Positions 9,208-18,900 of a stretch of 64,000 bases of DNA are shown here, one piece after another. The position numbers were made by a program, and so were the translations under genes. Numbering within the stretch: position 1 is the first letter of the stretch; each line of letters opens with the position of its first letter. A model generated the notes under the pieces. That model was not told the DNA's origin and ran no database searches. It saw only the letters and a program-made list of their open reading frames with translations. This DNA comes from Verrucomicrobiota bacterium (GTDB lineage Bacteria; Verrucomicrobiota; Verrucomicrobiia; Limisphaerales; UBA9464): the NCBI GenBank assembly GCA_947454705.1, contig CANGKZ010000009.1:101811-165810 (forward strand), given 5' to 3'.

Positions 9208-11061
9208 TCACAGGTTCCCGCGTTTCATTTCGGCCAGGACGTAATCACAGGTGCGCCAGGCGAGGGCCATGATCGAGAGCGTGGGGTTCTTGTCGGCGTT
9301 GCTGACGAACGGGCCGCCGTCGGTCACGAACAGGTTCTTCACGTCCCAGGATTGGCACCACGAATTCAACACCGTGTTCTTCCGATCCGCTCCCATGCAG
9401 GTCGTGCCCACTTCATGGATGATGCCGCCGCCGGGGAAGATCGCTTTGTTGCCATCGGTCTGTGGCGTTCCGAGCACGCGTCCACCCATGGCGCTGATCA
9501 TCTCCTTGAACGTGGCGTGCATGTGGGCCGCCTGTTTGATCTCGTGCTCGCTCCACTTGAACTTGAACCGCAGCACGGGAATGCCCCAGGCGTCCTTGCG
9601 GTCCGGATCCACGTCGCAATAGCTGTCGTCGTTCGGGATCATTTCCCCGCGTCCGGCGAGATGGATGGTCGAGCCGTAGTAGCGACGCGCGTCTTCCTTC
9701 AACTGCTTGCCGAAGCTTCCGGGCGCAACGGTGTCGAGGAATCCAAAGGTGCCGGCCCCGGGCATCTGGCGTCCGGTGCTGATCTCGATGTGATATCCGC
9801 GGGCAAATCCGAGCTTGCCGGCGAGCTGTTCCTTGTAGAGCCACCAGGGCACGTAGCTGTGCATGCCGCCACCGGCGCCTTCGTCGTTGAACACAGGCAG
9901 ATTCTCCAACGCGGGAATCTGGCCGGTGAGGCCCGCGCCGACGGTGTCCATGAGGTATCGGCCGACTTTGCCGCTGGAATTCGCGATGCCGTTGGGGAAG
10001 CGCTCGGTCTTGGAATTGAGGAGAATGCGGGCGGATTCGCATCCGCTGGCGGCGAGGATCACCACGCGGGCCTTCACGTGGACGTCCTGACGCGTCTTTT
10101 TGTCCACGTAATGCACCCCGGTGGCCTTGCCGTTTTCATCCACGCTCACCGCGCGCACCATGGCGTCGGTGACGATGTCGAGATTCCCGGTGGCCAGGGC
10201 CGGCGGGAGATGAACGGTGGTGGACTGGTAGTTCGCCTTGATGCTGCAGCCGCGTCCGCACGGCGTGGCCCAGAAGCAGGCCTGACGCTTGTTCATTTCG
10301 TCGGCCGAAATCTTCTGCGCTTCCGGCGAGTCGGGATGCAGCGCGGCGGCGACCTTCTTGCCGTTGAGCCGGCGCGACATGATGGCCATGTGCGACGGGA
10401 TCACCGGGATGCCCAGCTTTGCCGAGTGCTTCTTGAGCAGCATTTCCGGCACGCGCGGGCGGGGCGGGGGAAGGAGTGAACCATTTTTGGAATCCGGAGT
10501 GTTCTCCAGACCCTCGTTGCTGCCCCAGACGCCGATCAGCGACTCCACCTTGTCGTAGTAGGGTTCGAGCTCCGCGTATTCGAACGGCCAGTCGAGGCCG
10601 AGTCCGTCGCGGCTGCGCGGCTTGAAATCGTACGGACCCATGCGCAGTGCGATGCGGCCCCAGTGATTGGTGCGGCCGCCGAGCATGCGGGGACGCCACC
10701 AGATCCAGTCCTGCTTCGATCCGAAGGCCACGTAATCCTTGGCTTCGTGGAAGGTGTTGGCCGGCTTGTCGCTCCGCTGGGTCATGTAGGGTTCCCCAGG
10801 ATTGGTCCACCCGCCGTCCACCGTGGCGTCGTGAAATCCGAAGTGCTTGTCCGGCGTGGCGGCGGCGCGGAGCGGGGCCTGCGCGGCGGTTTGGAACATT
10901 GCGGGTTCCTTCACCGGGTCGTAATTGCGGCCGGCCTCCAGCATCAGGACTTTCACCCCGGACAGGGCAAGGACGTAGGCACTCATGCCGCCACCGGCGC
11001 CGGATCCGACGATGATGACGTCATAGCGCTGGGCGGTTTTGGAACTCGTGACGAAGGGCAT
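9208..11061 (-). CDS. GMC family oxidoreductase (flavoprotein subunit)
   Basis: This 617-residue protein begins YDVIIVGSGAGGGMSAYVLA, the FAD dinucleotide-binding site of the glucose-methanol-choline family. Further marks are GGRTNHWGRIALRM, the CGRGCSIKANYQSTTVHLP segment seen in gluconate-dehydrogenase-like members, and the C-terminal VTDGGPFVSNADKNPTLSIMALAWR with the closing FAD contacts. HEVGTTCMG fits the catalytic His region. No signal peptide is visible, so it probably rides out with its Tat-bearing partner encoded immediately downstream. Expected role: oxidation of a sugar or sugar acid in the periplasm, feeding the respiratory chain. The substrate is not determined. Confidence 0.88.
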   Translation of the reverse strand: MPFVTSSKTAQRYDVIIVGSGAGGGMSAYVLALSGVKVLMLEAGRNYDPVKEPAMFQTAAQAPLRAAATPDKHFGFHDATVDGGWTNPGEPYMTQRSDKPANTFHEAKDYVAFGSKQDWIWWRPRMLGGRTNHWGRIALRMGPYDFKPRSRDGLGLDWPFEYAELEPYYDKVESLIGVWGSNEGLENTPDSKNGSLLPPPRPRVPEMLLKKHSAKLGIPVIPSHMAIMSRRLNGKKVAAALHPDSPEAQKISADEMNKRQACFWATPCGRGCSIKANYQSTTVHLPPALATGNLDIVTDAMVRAVSVDENGKATGVHYVDKKTRQDVHVKARVVILAASGCESARILLNSKTERFPNGIANSSGKVGRYLMDTVGAGLTGQIPALENLPVFNDEGAGGGMHSYVPWWLYKEQLAGKLGFARGYHIEISTGRQMPGAGTFGFLDTVAPGSFGKQLKEDARRYYGSTIHLAGRGEMIPNDDSYCDVDPDRKDAWGIPVLRFKFKWSEHEIKQAAHMHATFKEMISAMGGRVLGTPQTDGNKAIFPGGGIIHEVGTTCMGADRKNTVLNSWCQSWDVKNLFVTDGGPFVSNADKNPTLSIMALAWRTCDYVLAEMKRGNL

Positions 11062-11135
11062 GGCGAAACCATGAACATGGGTTTGCTCCAGTTCAAGTCG
11101 TTGCAGAATTCAGAAGCCTGGCTAACGTTCCGCCC

Positions 11136-11921
11136 ATGAATTTTTCTCGCCTCAAACCCGCTGCCTGGCTCGCCGGATGGATGCTTCTGACGGCGTCGAT
11201 CTCCGCCGCGGTGAAAACGGAAGTCGTGGAATACCGCGATGGCGACACCGTCCTCGAAGGCTACGTGGCCTATGATCCGGCGGCCGGGGCGCGTCCGGCC
11301 GTGCTGGTGGTGCACCAGTGGATGGGGCTCGGGGACTACGAGAAGAAGCGCTGCGAAATGCTCGCGGAGCTGGGCTACACCGCCTTTGCCGTGGACATCT
11401 ACGGCAAGGGCATCCGCCCCGGAACTCCGGGCGAGGCCGGCAAGCTCGCGGGTCAGTACAAGGGAGATCGCGCGCTGTTCCGTCGCCGTCTGAATGTGGG
11501 CTTGGAAAAGATGCGCCAGCTCGCCTCGGTGGAACGCGGTCACATCGCCGCGATCGGCTACTGCTTTGGCGGCACCGGGGTGCTTGAGCTCGCGCGTGCC
11601 GGTGCGGAGGTTCGCGGGGTGGTAAGTTTCCACGGTGGACTCGGCTCCCCGACGCCGGCCGATGCGAAGAACATTAAGACCCGCGTGCTCGCGTGCCATG
11701 GGGCGGACGATCCGTTCGTCCCGGCGGAGGAAGTCGCCGGCTTCGAAAAGGAAATGCGCGAAGGCGGCGTGGACTGGCAGTTGATCGCGTACGGTGGGGC
11801 AGTTCACAGCTTCACCGACTGGCGCGCCACCGGAGCCATGAAGGGCGCCCAATACAACGAAAAGGCCGACAAACGTTCCTGGGAAGCGATGAAGACCTTC
11901 CTCGGCGAAGTGATGAAGTAA
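11136..11921 (+). CDS. Secreted dienelactone hydrolase family protein
   Basis: The protein has 261 residues with a signal peptide (LAGWMLLTASISAAV). The dienelactone hydrolase triad is clear: nucleophile Cys143 in IGYCFGGTGVLEL, Asp in CHGADDPFVP and His in GGAVHSFTD. The segment VLVVHQWMGLGDYEKKR is the oxyanion/first-strand region. It is divergent from the GMC oxidoreductase gene, with 74 bases between them, so the two may share a control region. Members act on lactones or esters; export suggests an extracytoplasmic substrate, otherwise unknown. Confidence 0.85.
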   Translation: MNFSRLKPAAWLAGWMLLTASISAAVKTEVVEYRDGDTVLEGYVAYDPAAGARPAVLVVHQWMGLGDYEKKRCEMLAELGYTAFAVDIYGKGIRPGTPGEAGKLAGQYKGDRALFRRRLNVGLEKMRQLASVERGHIAAIGYCFGGTGVLELARAGAEVRGVVSFHGGLGSPTPADAKNIKTRVLACHGADDPFVPAEEVAGFEKEMREGGVDWQLIAYGGAVHSFTDWRATGAMKGAQYNEKADKRSWEAMKTFLGEVMK

Positions 11922-11936
11922 CCGGTCGTTGATCAA

Positions 11937-12146
11937 CCGCGGAGGCGCAGAGACGCGGAGAAGCAGCGGCAGCGGGGAGCGTGTTCCCGGGCGGCGTGCA
12001 GGCCGAGTCGGTAGGGAGTATCGCGTTCACTCGGCTCCCTGGTCTGAGCTGAAGTGGAAACAAGCTCTGGTCGCGCCTCAACCACTCCAAACCTCGGCCT
12101 TGCCCTGGTCAACCGCTTCTCTGCGCCTCTGCGTCTCTGCGGTTCA
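11937..12146. repeat. Inverted pair of cgcagagacgcggag-type short repeats
   Basis: The left arm (11937-11975, accgcggaggcgcagagacg) and the right arm (12115-12146, whose reverse complement begins gaaccgcagagacgcagagg) are inverted copies about 150 bases apart. They fill the gap between the dienelactone hydrolase stop and the end of the kinase gene. Single arms of the same type recur at 49088, 49207, 50185, 59852 and 59960. No gene was seen here. Confidence 0.65.
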
Positions 12147-12159
12147 ATCGAGTTGAATC

Positions 12160-13407
12160 CTACGCAGCGCGGCTGTGGGGGAATTCGAGGACGACTTTGA
12201 GTCCACCTTCACTCCCGGGAAGGAATTCGACCGTGGCCCGGCGTCCGTAGAGTTCCGACAGACGGTTGCGGGTGTTGGCGGTTCCGATTCCGCCCTCGGC
12301 GCTGGCTCCCGGGGCGAGGCCCCTGCCGTTGTCCTCCACCTCAAGCCGGATCCGGCCCCCGTCCACCAACCGCGACCGAAGGGTGATCACGCCCGATTTG
12401 GTGTTGGGCTCGATGCTGTGCTTGAGCGCGTTTTCGACCAGGGGTTGAAGCACCAAATTTGGTACCAGCGCGTCGGCGGTGGCGTCCTCCAGTTCGTGTT
12501 TCACCGAGAGCCGGCTGCCGAAGCGGATTTGTTCCAGCTCGAGGTATTTGTCGAGAAAGCTGATTTCATCGCGCAACCGGACCTGTTGCGCGTCGGTGCG
12601 GTCGAGCGCGTGTCGGAGCAGCGTGCTGAGCTTCACCAGCATGCGGTCTGCCGCATCGACGTCGCGGTACATGAGGGCGCTGACCCCGTGGAGTGCGTTG
12701 AACAGAAAGTGCGGGTTGAGCTGCATCTGCAGGGCCAGCAACCGCGCCTCGGTGACGCGTCGTTCCAGTTCGAGGGTGCGACGTTCGCGCTCGCGGAGGC
12801 TCTCGTAGAACGACGCGGCGTGGGCCACGGCGATTACGACCCAGTACACCAGCAGGTTGAAGAACAGCGTGGCGAGCAGGGCGTGACGTAGGGTTTCGCG
12901 AAATGGACTCCCCTCCAGCGGAACGGCGACCGCGGCGCGACCGAGCATCCACACGAGGGAAAACACCAGGCTGGCGACGCCATGGACCGAGGCCAGCAGC
13001 GGCAGGGGCGCGCAGCCGAGGGGGAATCGACGCGAGAAGGCAATCGCCGGCAGTGACAACGCGGCGAAGACGTACCAGTCGGCCAGCGACCGCGTGACCG
13101 CGAACGACCAGCTGACCGGAACACCAATCTTCGACTGGACCAGGTACATTTGCCCCGCGAACGCGAGGCCCACGAGCGTCCAGAATCCCAGGAAGGCGAT
13201 CCCTTTGACCACGGCCGAGAGTCGGGGCGGCTCGTGTGCGGGGCTTGTCCGTGAGGCAAGCTCCGAACGTCGGGCGTTGTCGTGGGCGTTGGCGGGGTGG
13301 ACTTCGATGGACAGGGTGTATCGCGAGTGAGCCCGCGGGAAAAGTCCCAACGCGTCGGGAAGTGATTCTCCAATCCGGCGGACAAACCTTGGCTTCCGGG
13401 GCCGCAC
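12160..13407 (-). CDS. LytS/YehU-type membrane sensor histidine kinase
   Basis: The protein has up to 415 residues from a GTG; the first 50 or so residues are weak and a later start is possible. Four or so hydrophobic segments span roughly residues 65-200 (FLGFWTLVGLAFAGQMYLVQ, FFNLLVYWVVIAVAHAA). A short coiled coil (ERERRTLELERRVTEARLLALQ) leads to the His_kinase domain with phospho-acceptor His in MQLNPHFLFNALHGVSALMY, then an ATPase domain (NLVLQPLVENALKHSI and LEVEDNGRGLAPG). This class normally pairs with a LytTR response regulator, but none is encoded next to it. Confidence 0.88.
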   Translation of the reverse strand: MRPRKPRFVRRIGESLPDALGLFPRAHSRYTLSIEVHPANAHDNARRSELASRTSPAHEPPRLSAVVKGIAFLGFWTLVGLAFAGQMYLVQSKIGVPVSWSFAVTRSLADWYVFAALSLPAIAFSRRFPLGCAPLPLLASVHGVASLVFSLVWMLGRAAVAVPLEGSPFRETLRHALLATLFFNLLVYWVVIAVAHAASFYESLRERERRTLELERRVTEARLLALQMQLNPHFLFNALHGVSALMYRDVDAADRMLVKLSTLLRHALDRTDAQQVRLRDEISFLDKYLELEQIRFGSRLSVKHELEDATADALVPNLVLQPLVENALKHSIEPNTKSGVITLRSRLVDGGRIRLEVEDNGRGLAPGASAEGGIGTANTRNRLSELYGRRATVEFLPGSEGGLKVVLEFPHSRAA

Positions 13408-13441
13408 GCGCTTCGATGCGGAGACAGCAACCCGTGCGTTT

Positions 13442-15028
13442 GTGTCACTTTTGATTCGCGTCAGCCCCTATGGACCGGAGGCGCTTCGAATTCAGCATTC
13501 GGAGCAGGTCTCCGACGCTGCCTTGGAGCGGGCGGAGTCGCTCCGGCGGTGGATCGAGCATCTGGCCCCCGCGGGATTGGTGGAGTCGGTCCCCGGGTTC
13601 ACCACGTTGCTGCTTCGATTCAGTCCGGGACACCGACCCGATGCCGAGGCGTTTGAGGTGTCGTTGAATTCGATTTCCTCAACCCACGACGGGACTTCGT
13701 CCTCATCCACGCCCGCGCGATCGCGTTCGGTTCAAATTCCCGTCCGATATGACGGCGAGGATTTGGCGCGGGTGGCGCAGGTTGCCGGTTTGTCGGAGAG
13801 CGAAGCGGTGGAGCGTCATTTGAATGGCCGATACCGCGTGCATTGCCTCGGGTTTTCACCGGGGTTTCCGTACCTCGGCGGATTGGATCCGAAGCTCCAC
13901 ACGCCACGATTGGCGACACCGCGTCGGAGGGTCCCCGCAGGCTCGGTGGCGATCGGCGGGGAACACACCGGGATCTACAGCGTGGACAGTCCGGGCGGAT
14001 GGAACCTGATCGGGCGCACGTCGTCGCGGTTGTTCAACCCATCTGCCTCGACGCTTCACGAGATGTTTTTGCTGCATCCGGGGGATGGTGTTCAGTTCAT
14101 CCCGTGGGACGGGAATGCAGGCGTTTCAAAAGAGGTACAGGCTCCCGCGGTCCGACCGGTTCAGCCGATGCTTCGCGTGCTATCCACGGGCAGCGGATTG
14201 ACGATTCAGGATGCGGGGCGTCCCGGGTTCGCCCGGTTTGGCATTCCGGAATCGGGGGCGATGGACCCCGGGCTGGCGTCCGATGCGAACCGGCTGCTGG
14301 AGAACCGACCGCATGCCCCAGTTTTGGAACTCGGTCTGCAGGGGCAGCGGTTTGAGGTGATGTCGGACGGATGGTTGGCCATCGGCGGCGATTCGGCGCT
14401 GGCTCCCGGACGTCGTGGCGTTGCGTTTCGAGTGAAGGCGGGCGAGACGTTGAATTTTCCGCCGGTCGCGCACGGCGTGTGGCGGTATCTCGCCATTCCC
14501 GGCGGATGGGCCGGACCGGAACTGCTGGGAAGCCACAGCGGCGGTGCCCGTCTGGGCTGGGGAGCGGTGGTGCAGGCCGGCGATGTCCTCGGGGCGCAGG
14601 AGGGCGGGGCGTTTGCACCGCGCGAGGCGGTGGCCCGGAGATCCATCGCGGGCACGGTGGAGTTGGACGATTCAAGCCCGTTGCACATCGCGGTGTGGCC
14701 CGGGCCGCAGGCGGCGGAATTTGACGAGGAGGATCGTCAGCGGTTTTTCGCAGAATGGTGGCGGGTGTCGTCGCAGTGCGATCGCGTGGGGTACCGACTT
14801 CACGGAGGTGCCTTGTCGGGAAAGGCAAAGACGCTGATTTCGGAGCCGGTCCTGCCGGGTTCGATTCAGATCCCGCCCGACGGCCAGCCCATCGTGACCA
14901 TGCCCGATGGTCCGACCTTGGGCGGTTATCCCAAGATCGGTTGGATTGCGGATTCGGAACGCATCCGGTTGTCCCAGTGCCGGGCTGGACAGGTGATTCG
15001 GTGGGTGCCCATCGGATCGGGTTGGTAG
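13442..15028 (+). CDS. Fused 5-oxoprolinase subunits PxpB-PxpC
   Basis: A single 528-residue chain joins two subunits usually encoded separately. Residues 1-235 are PxpB-like (allophanate hydrolase subunit 1/KipI): HCLGFSPGFPYLGGLDPKLH and GSVAIGGEHTGIYSVDSPGGW. Residues from about 240 are PxpC-like (subunit 2/KipA): GLTIQDAGRPGFARFGIPES and GPTLGGYPKIGWI. With PxpA, encoded 11 bases downstream, it should hydrolyse ATP to open 5-oxoproline to glutamate in the cytosol. The start is a GTG; no in-frame ATG gives a better N-terminus. A urea-amidolyase (allophanate) role is less likely because PxpA is adjacent and no biotin carboxylase is present. Confidence 0.88.
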   Translation: MSLLIRVSPYGPEALRIQHSEQVSDAALERAESLRRWIEHLAPAGLVESVPGFTTLLLRFSPGHRPDAEAFEVSLNSISSTHDGTSSSSTPARSRSVQIPVRYDGEDLARVAQVAGLSESEAVERHLNGRYRVHCLGFSPGFPYLGGLDPKLHTPRLATPRRRVPAGSVAIGGEHTGIYSVDSPGGWNLIGRTSSRLFNPSASTLHEMFLLHPGDGVQFIPWDGNAGVSKEVQAPAVRPVQPMLRVLSTGSGLTIQDAGRPGFARFGIPESGAMDPGLASDANRLLENRPHAPVLELGLQGQRFEVMSDGWLAIGGDSALAPGRRGVAFRVKAGETLNFPPVAHGVWRYLAIPGGWAGPELLGSHSGGARLGWGAVVQAGDVLGAQEGGAFAPREAVARRSIAGTVELDDSSPLHIAVWPGPQAAEFDEEDRQRFFAEWWRVSSQCDRVGYRLHGGALSGKAKTLISEPVLPGSIQIPPDGQPIVTMPDGPTLGGYPKIGWIADSERIRLSQCRAGQVIRWVPIGSGW

Positions 15029-15039
15029 GGACTTCGTGG

Positions 15040-15762
15040 ATGAACTTCGATCTCAATGCCGATCTCGGGGAAGGGGAACCGTTGCGACGGACGCGCGCCC
15101 TGATGCGGCGGGTCACGTCGTGCAACATCGCGTGCGGGGTTCATGCGGGTTCCGTTGAATCAATGCGGCGCTGCGTGGATCTGGGGTTGGATTTCCGGGT
15201 CCGGATTGGCGCGCATCCCGGAGTGCCGGGGGAGTTTGGCCGTGGGGCGGTAGAGTGGTCGGTCGCGGAGTTTGAGCAGCAGTTGATGCGTCAGGTGGGC
15301 TCGCTCGCGTCGATCGTCGCCGCGCGCCGAACCGATCTGCAGCACGTGAAACTGCACGGTGCGCTGTATCACCATGTGGAGCGTCACGCCGATTTCGCCG
15401 CGGCTTTTTTGCGAACGATGTCCCGTGAGTTTCCCGGCGTGCGGGTGTACGCGCTGGCGGGAGGGCACCTGGCCTCGGCCGCGCGTGAGTGCGAGGTGGA
15501 GGTGTGGGAAGAGGGATTTCTGGATCGAGGGTATCGCGACGACGGAGCTTTGATCCCGCGTGGGCAGCCCGGGGCGATGCTGGAGGATGCCGGGGAGTTG
15601 CGACGACGGATCAAGGGGCTGAGGGAACTCGGAGGCATCGCGTTGCCCGCCGGAGCGGTGGTGCGGGTTCGCACGTTGTGTCTGCATGGGGATGCACCGG
15701 ATTCGGTACGGACTGCGGATCGTGCGGCGCGGTGGCTCGGAAGTGTGTTGGATCGAAAATGA
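15040..15762 (+). CDS. pxpA: 5-oxoprolinase subunit A (LamB/YcsF family)
   Basis: The protein has 240 residues starting at MNFDLNADLGEGEPLRR. Family marks are NIACGVHAGS, RIGAHPGVPG, VKLHGALYHHV, EGFLDRGYRDDGALIPR and TLCLHGDAP, all in the expected order for PxpA, a TIM-barrel-like protein that forms the ATP-dependent 5-oxoprolinase with PxpB and PxpC. The longer open frame upstream lies inside the fused pxpBC gene and is rejected. The two genes form a compact operon for recycling of pyroglutamate. Confidence 0.92.
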   Translation: MNFDLNADLGEGEPLRRTRALMRRVTSCNIACGVHAGSVESMRRCVDLGLDFRVRIGAHPGVPGEFGRGAVEWSVAEFEQQLMRQVGSLASIVAARRTDLQHVKLHGALYHHVERHADFAAAFLRTMSREFPGVRVYALAGGHLASAARECEVEVWEEGFLDRGYRDDGALIPRGQPGAMLEDAGELRRRIKGLRELGGIALPAGAVVRVRTLCLHGDAPDSVRTADRAARWLGSVLDRK

Positions 15763-15907
15763 TCCGGCGTCATTCGTGACGGTTGCTGCAGCAGCTGGGG
15801 CGTGAATTTCAATTGCGCTCGGGGCCCGGATGGAGACCTTTGGGGCGCGGGTTCCCAAACCCCGCAACCTCGCAACCGTTGCGTCTGCTGCCGATTTTCC
15901 ATCCACC

Positions 15908-18900
15908 ATGGCCATTCACGTCGCCCTTCATCACAAGACGCGTTACACCTACGACCGCCCGGTCGGGCACTCGCCGCACGTGGTGCGGCTCCGTCCTGCC
16001 CCCCACTGCCGGACTCGCATCCTCAGCTACTCCCTGAAGGTCAAGCCGGCCGACCACTTCCTCAACTGGCAGCAGGACCCGTTCTCCAACTGGAACGCGC
16101 GCCTGGTTTTCCCCAACAAATGCACCGAGCTGTGCATCGAAATTGATTTGGTGGCCGAGATGTCGGTGCTGAATCCGTTCGATTTCTTCATCGAGGACGC
16201 CGCGACGGAGTTCCCTTTCGAATACGAGCCCACGCTGGCCCGCGATCTGGCTCCGTTCCGGGTGGTGTCGCCTTCGACGCCGAAATTCGCCGCCTACCTT
16301 GAAACGGTGAAGCGGGAGATTCTGGGGCATCCCGAGATCGCCACTGCGCACGTCCCGGCTTCCGAGCGTCCGACCGATCCGCATGCCGGCGGGCACCTTC
16401 CCGTGTCGGCTCCGCATCCGACGCCGGCCGCCGCACCGGCACCAAAAAAGATCCGCACCATCGACCTGCTGGTGGGATTGAATCAGCGGCTGCAGAAGGA
16501 CATTGGATACACCATCCGTCTCGAGCCCGGCGTTCAAACGCCCGAGGAAACGCTCACCAAGCTCACCGGTTCATGCCGGGATTCCGGATGGCTGTTGGTT
16601 CAACTGCTGCGGTCGCTGGGTTTCGCGGCGCGGTTTGTTTCCGGATATTTGATTCAGCTCACTGCGGATCAGAAGTCCCTCGATGGCCCGAGCGGTACCG
16701 AGGTGGATTTCACCGACCTGCACGCGTGGTGCGAGGTGTTCCTGCCCGGCGCGGGTTGGATCGGATTTGATCCGACGTCGGGCCTGCTGGCGGGCGAAGG
16801 GCACATCCCGCTTTCGTGTACTCCGGAACCTTCCACGGCGGCTCCGGTCACCGGTGCGGTGGATGAGTGCAAGTCCGAGCTCGATCACGAAATGAGCGTC
16901 CGTCGCGTGTACGAGACGCCTCGTGTCACGCTTCCGTACACCGACGAGCAGTGGAAGAAGATCGATGCGGCGGGGCACCAGATCGATGCCGACCTGAACC
17001 GTCTCGACGTGCGCATGACCATGGGCGGCGAGCCGACCTTTGTGTCGATCGACGATCCGGACGGTCCGGAATGGAACTTCACCGCGGTGTCGTGGAAGAA
17101 GCGCGCATTGTCCGGCGCGTTGCTCAAACGCCTGAGAAAACATTTTGGCCCGGGCGCGCTGCTTCACTACGGGCAGGGCAAGTGGTACCCGGGCGAACCG
17201 TTGCCGCGTTACGCGCTGGCGGCGGTGTGGCGCAAGGACGGCATCCCGGTGTGGCACGACGACACACTGGTGGCGGATGAGTCCAAGAATTACGGGCACG
17301 GACCCAAGGAAGCCCGGCTGCTTGCGGACGGACTCGCCCGCATGCTCGGGGTGGAGTCGGAGCATTTGCTGCCGGCCTACGAAGACGTGTTTTACTACAC
17401 GTGGAAGGAGCGGCGTTTGCCGTCGAACGTGACGCCGGAGAATTCGCGTCTGAAGGACAAACAGGAGCGCGATCGTTTGGCGCGTTTGTTCCAGCAGGGG
17501 CTTGGCGATGTGGTGGGATACACGCTTCCGCTGCGGCGCAGCGGAATTGGCGAACAGCGCACGTGGCATTCGGGCGCATGGTTCTTGCGCGATGAAGAGG
17601 TCATGTGGCTGATCCCCGGGGATTCGCCGATGGGCCTTCGTTTGCCCATGGACTCCATTCCCTGGGTCGCGGAGAGCGAGTATCCGTGGACGTTCCCGCC
17701 GGATCGTTTCCAATCGCTGCCGCCGTTGCCGAGCGAGTTTCCGTATCGCCCGTCGCCCGAGAGCACGGGACAACGCTTCGTCTCCGGACGTGGTGGCGAT
17801 CGTTCGACCTCGTCGGCTTCGGATCCGCGTCAAGGCGGCACCTCGCCCGGTCCTCGCGCGCAAGCACTCGGCGGGGATCGCAAGAAGGGGATCTCTGCGG
17901 ATGCTGCGTTCGACGAGAATCCGTCGCTCCGTCCCACGGTTCAGCAGAGTGCGCCGTGGATCATTCGCACCGCGCTGTGTGTGGAACCGCGCGAGGGACG
18001 CCTGCACGTGTTCCTGCCGCCGGTGGAGACCACGGAGGATTATCTCGACCTGATTGCCGCCATCGAAGCCACGGCAGCGGAATTGAAGCTCCCAGTGGTG
18101 GTGGAAGGCGAAGCGCCGCCTCGCGATCCGCGACTGGAGCGTCTGGCGGTGACGCCTGATCCCGGCGTGATCGAGGTGAACCTGCATCCGAGCAAGACGT
18201 GGGAGCAGTTGGTGGATCGCACCACGATTCTGTACGAAGAGGCGCGTCAGACCCGCCTCGGCACGGAGAAGTTCATGCTGGATGGACGCCACACCGGAAC
18301 GGGCGGCGGCAATCACATCCTTATCGGCGCGGAAACTCCGGCGGACTCGCCGATCCTGCGTCGGCCCGACCTGCTGCGCTCGCTGATCTCGTACTGGCAG
18401 AATCATCCGTCGTTGAGCTGGTTGTTCAGCGGCATGTTCATCGGCCCCACGAGTCAGGCCCCGCGAGTGGACGAGGCGCGCAATGATTCCTTGTACGAGC
18501 TGGAGCTCGCCTTCCGTCAACTTCCGGCACCTGGCAAGTGGTCGCCGCCGTGGCTGGTGGACCGGCTGTTCCGCAACCTGCTGCTGGACTCCAGCGGCAA
18601 CACGCATCGGGCGGAGTTCAGCATCGACAAGTTGTACTCCCCGGACAGCTCGACCGGTCGGTTGGGCTTGGTCGAAATGCGCGCCTTTGAAATGCCGCCG
18701 CACGCGCGCATGAGCCTGGCGCAGCACCTGTTGTTGCGCGGGTTGGTGTCGAAGTTCTGGCAGAAGCCGTACACCGGGGAACTGGTTCGCTGGGGCACGG
18801 ACATCCATGATCGTTGGATGCTCCCGCACTTCTGCGAAAACGATTTCCGCGATGTGGTCGCGGATCTGCGCGAGACCGGCTATCCGTTCGAGTTCGACTG

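Noticed and set aside
11937..12146. Possible CRISPR-like repeats
   Set aside because: Only two inverted arms, not direct repeats with regular spacers; no cas genes in the window.
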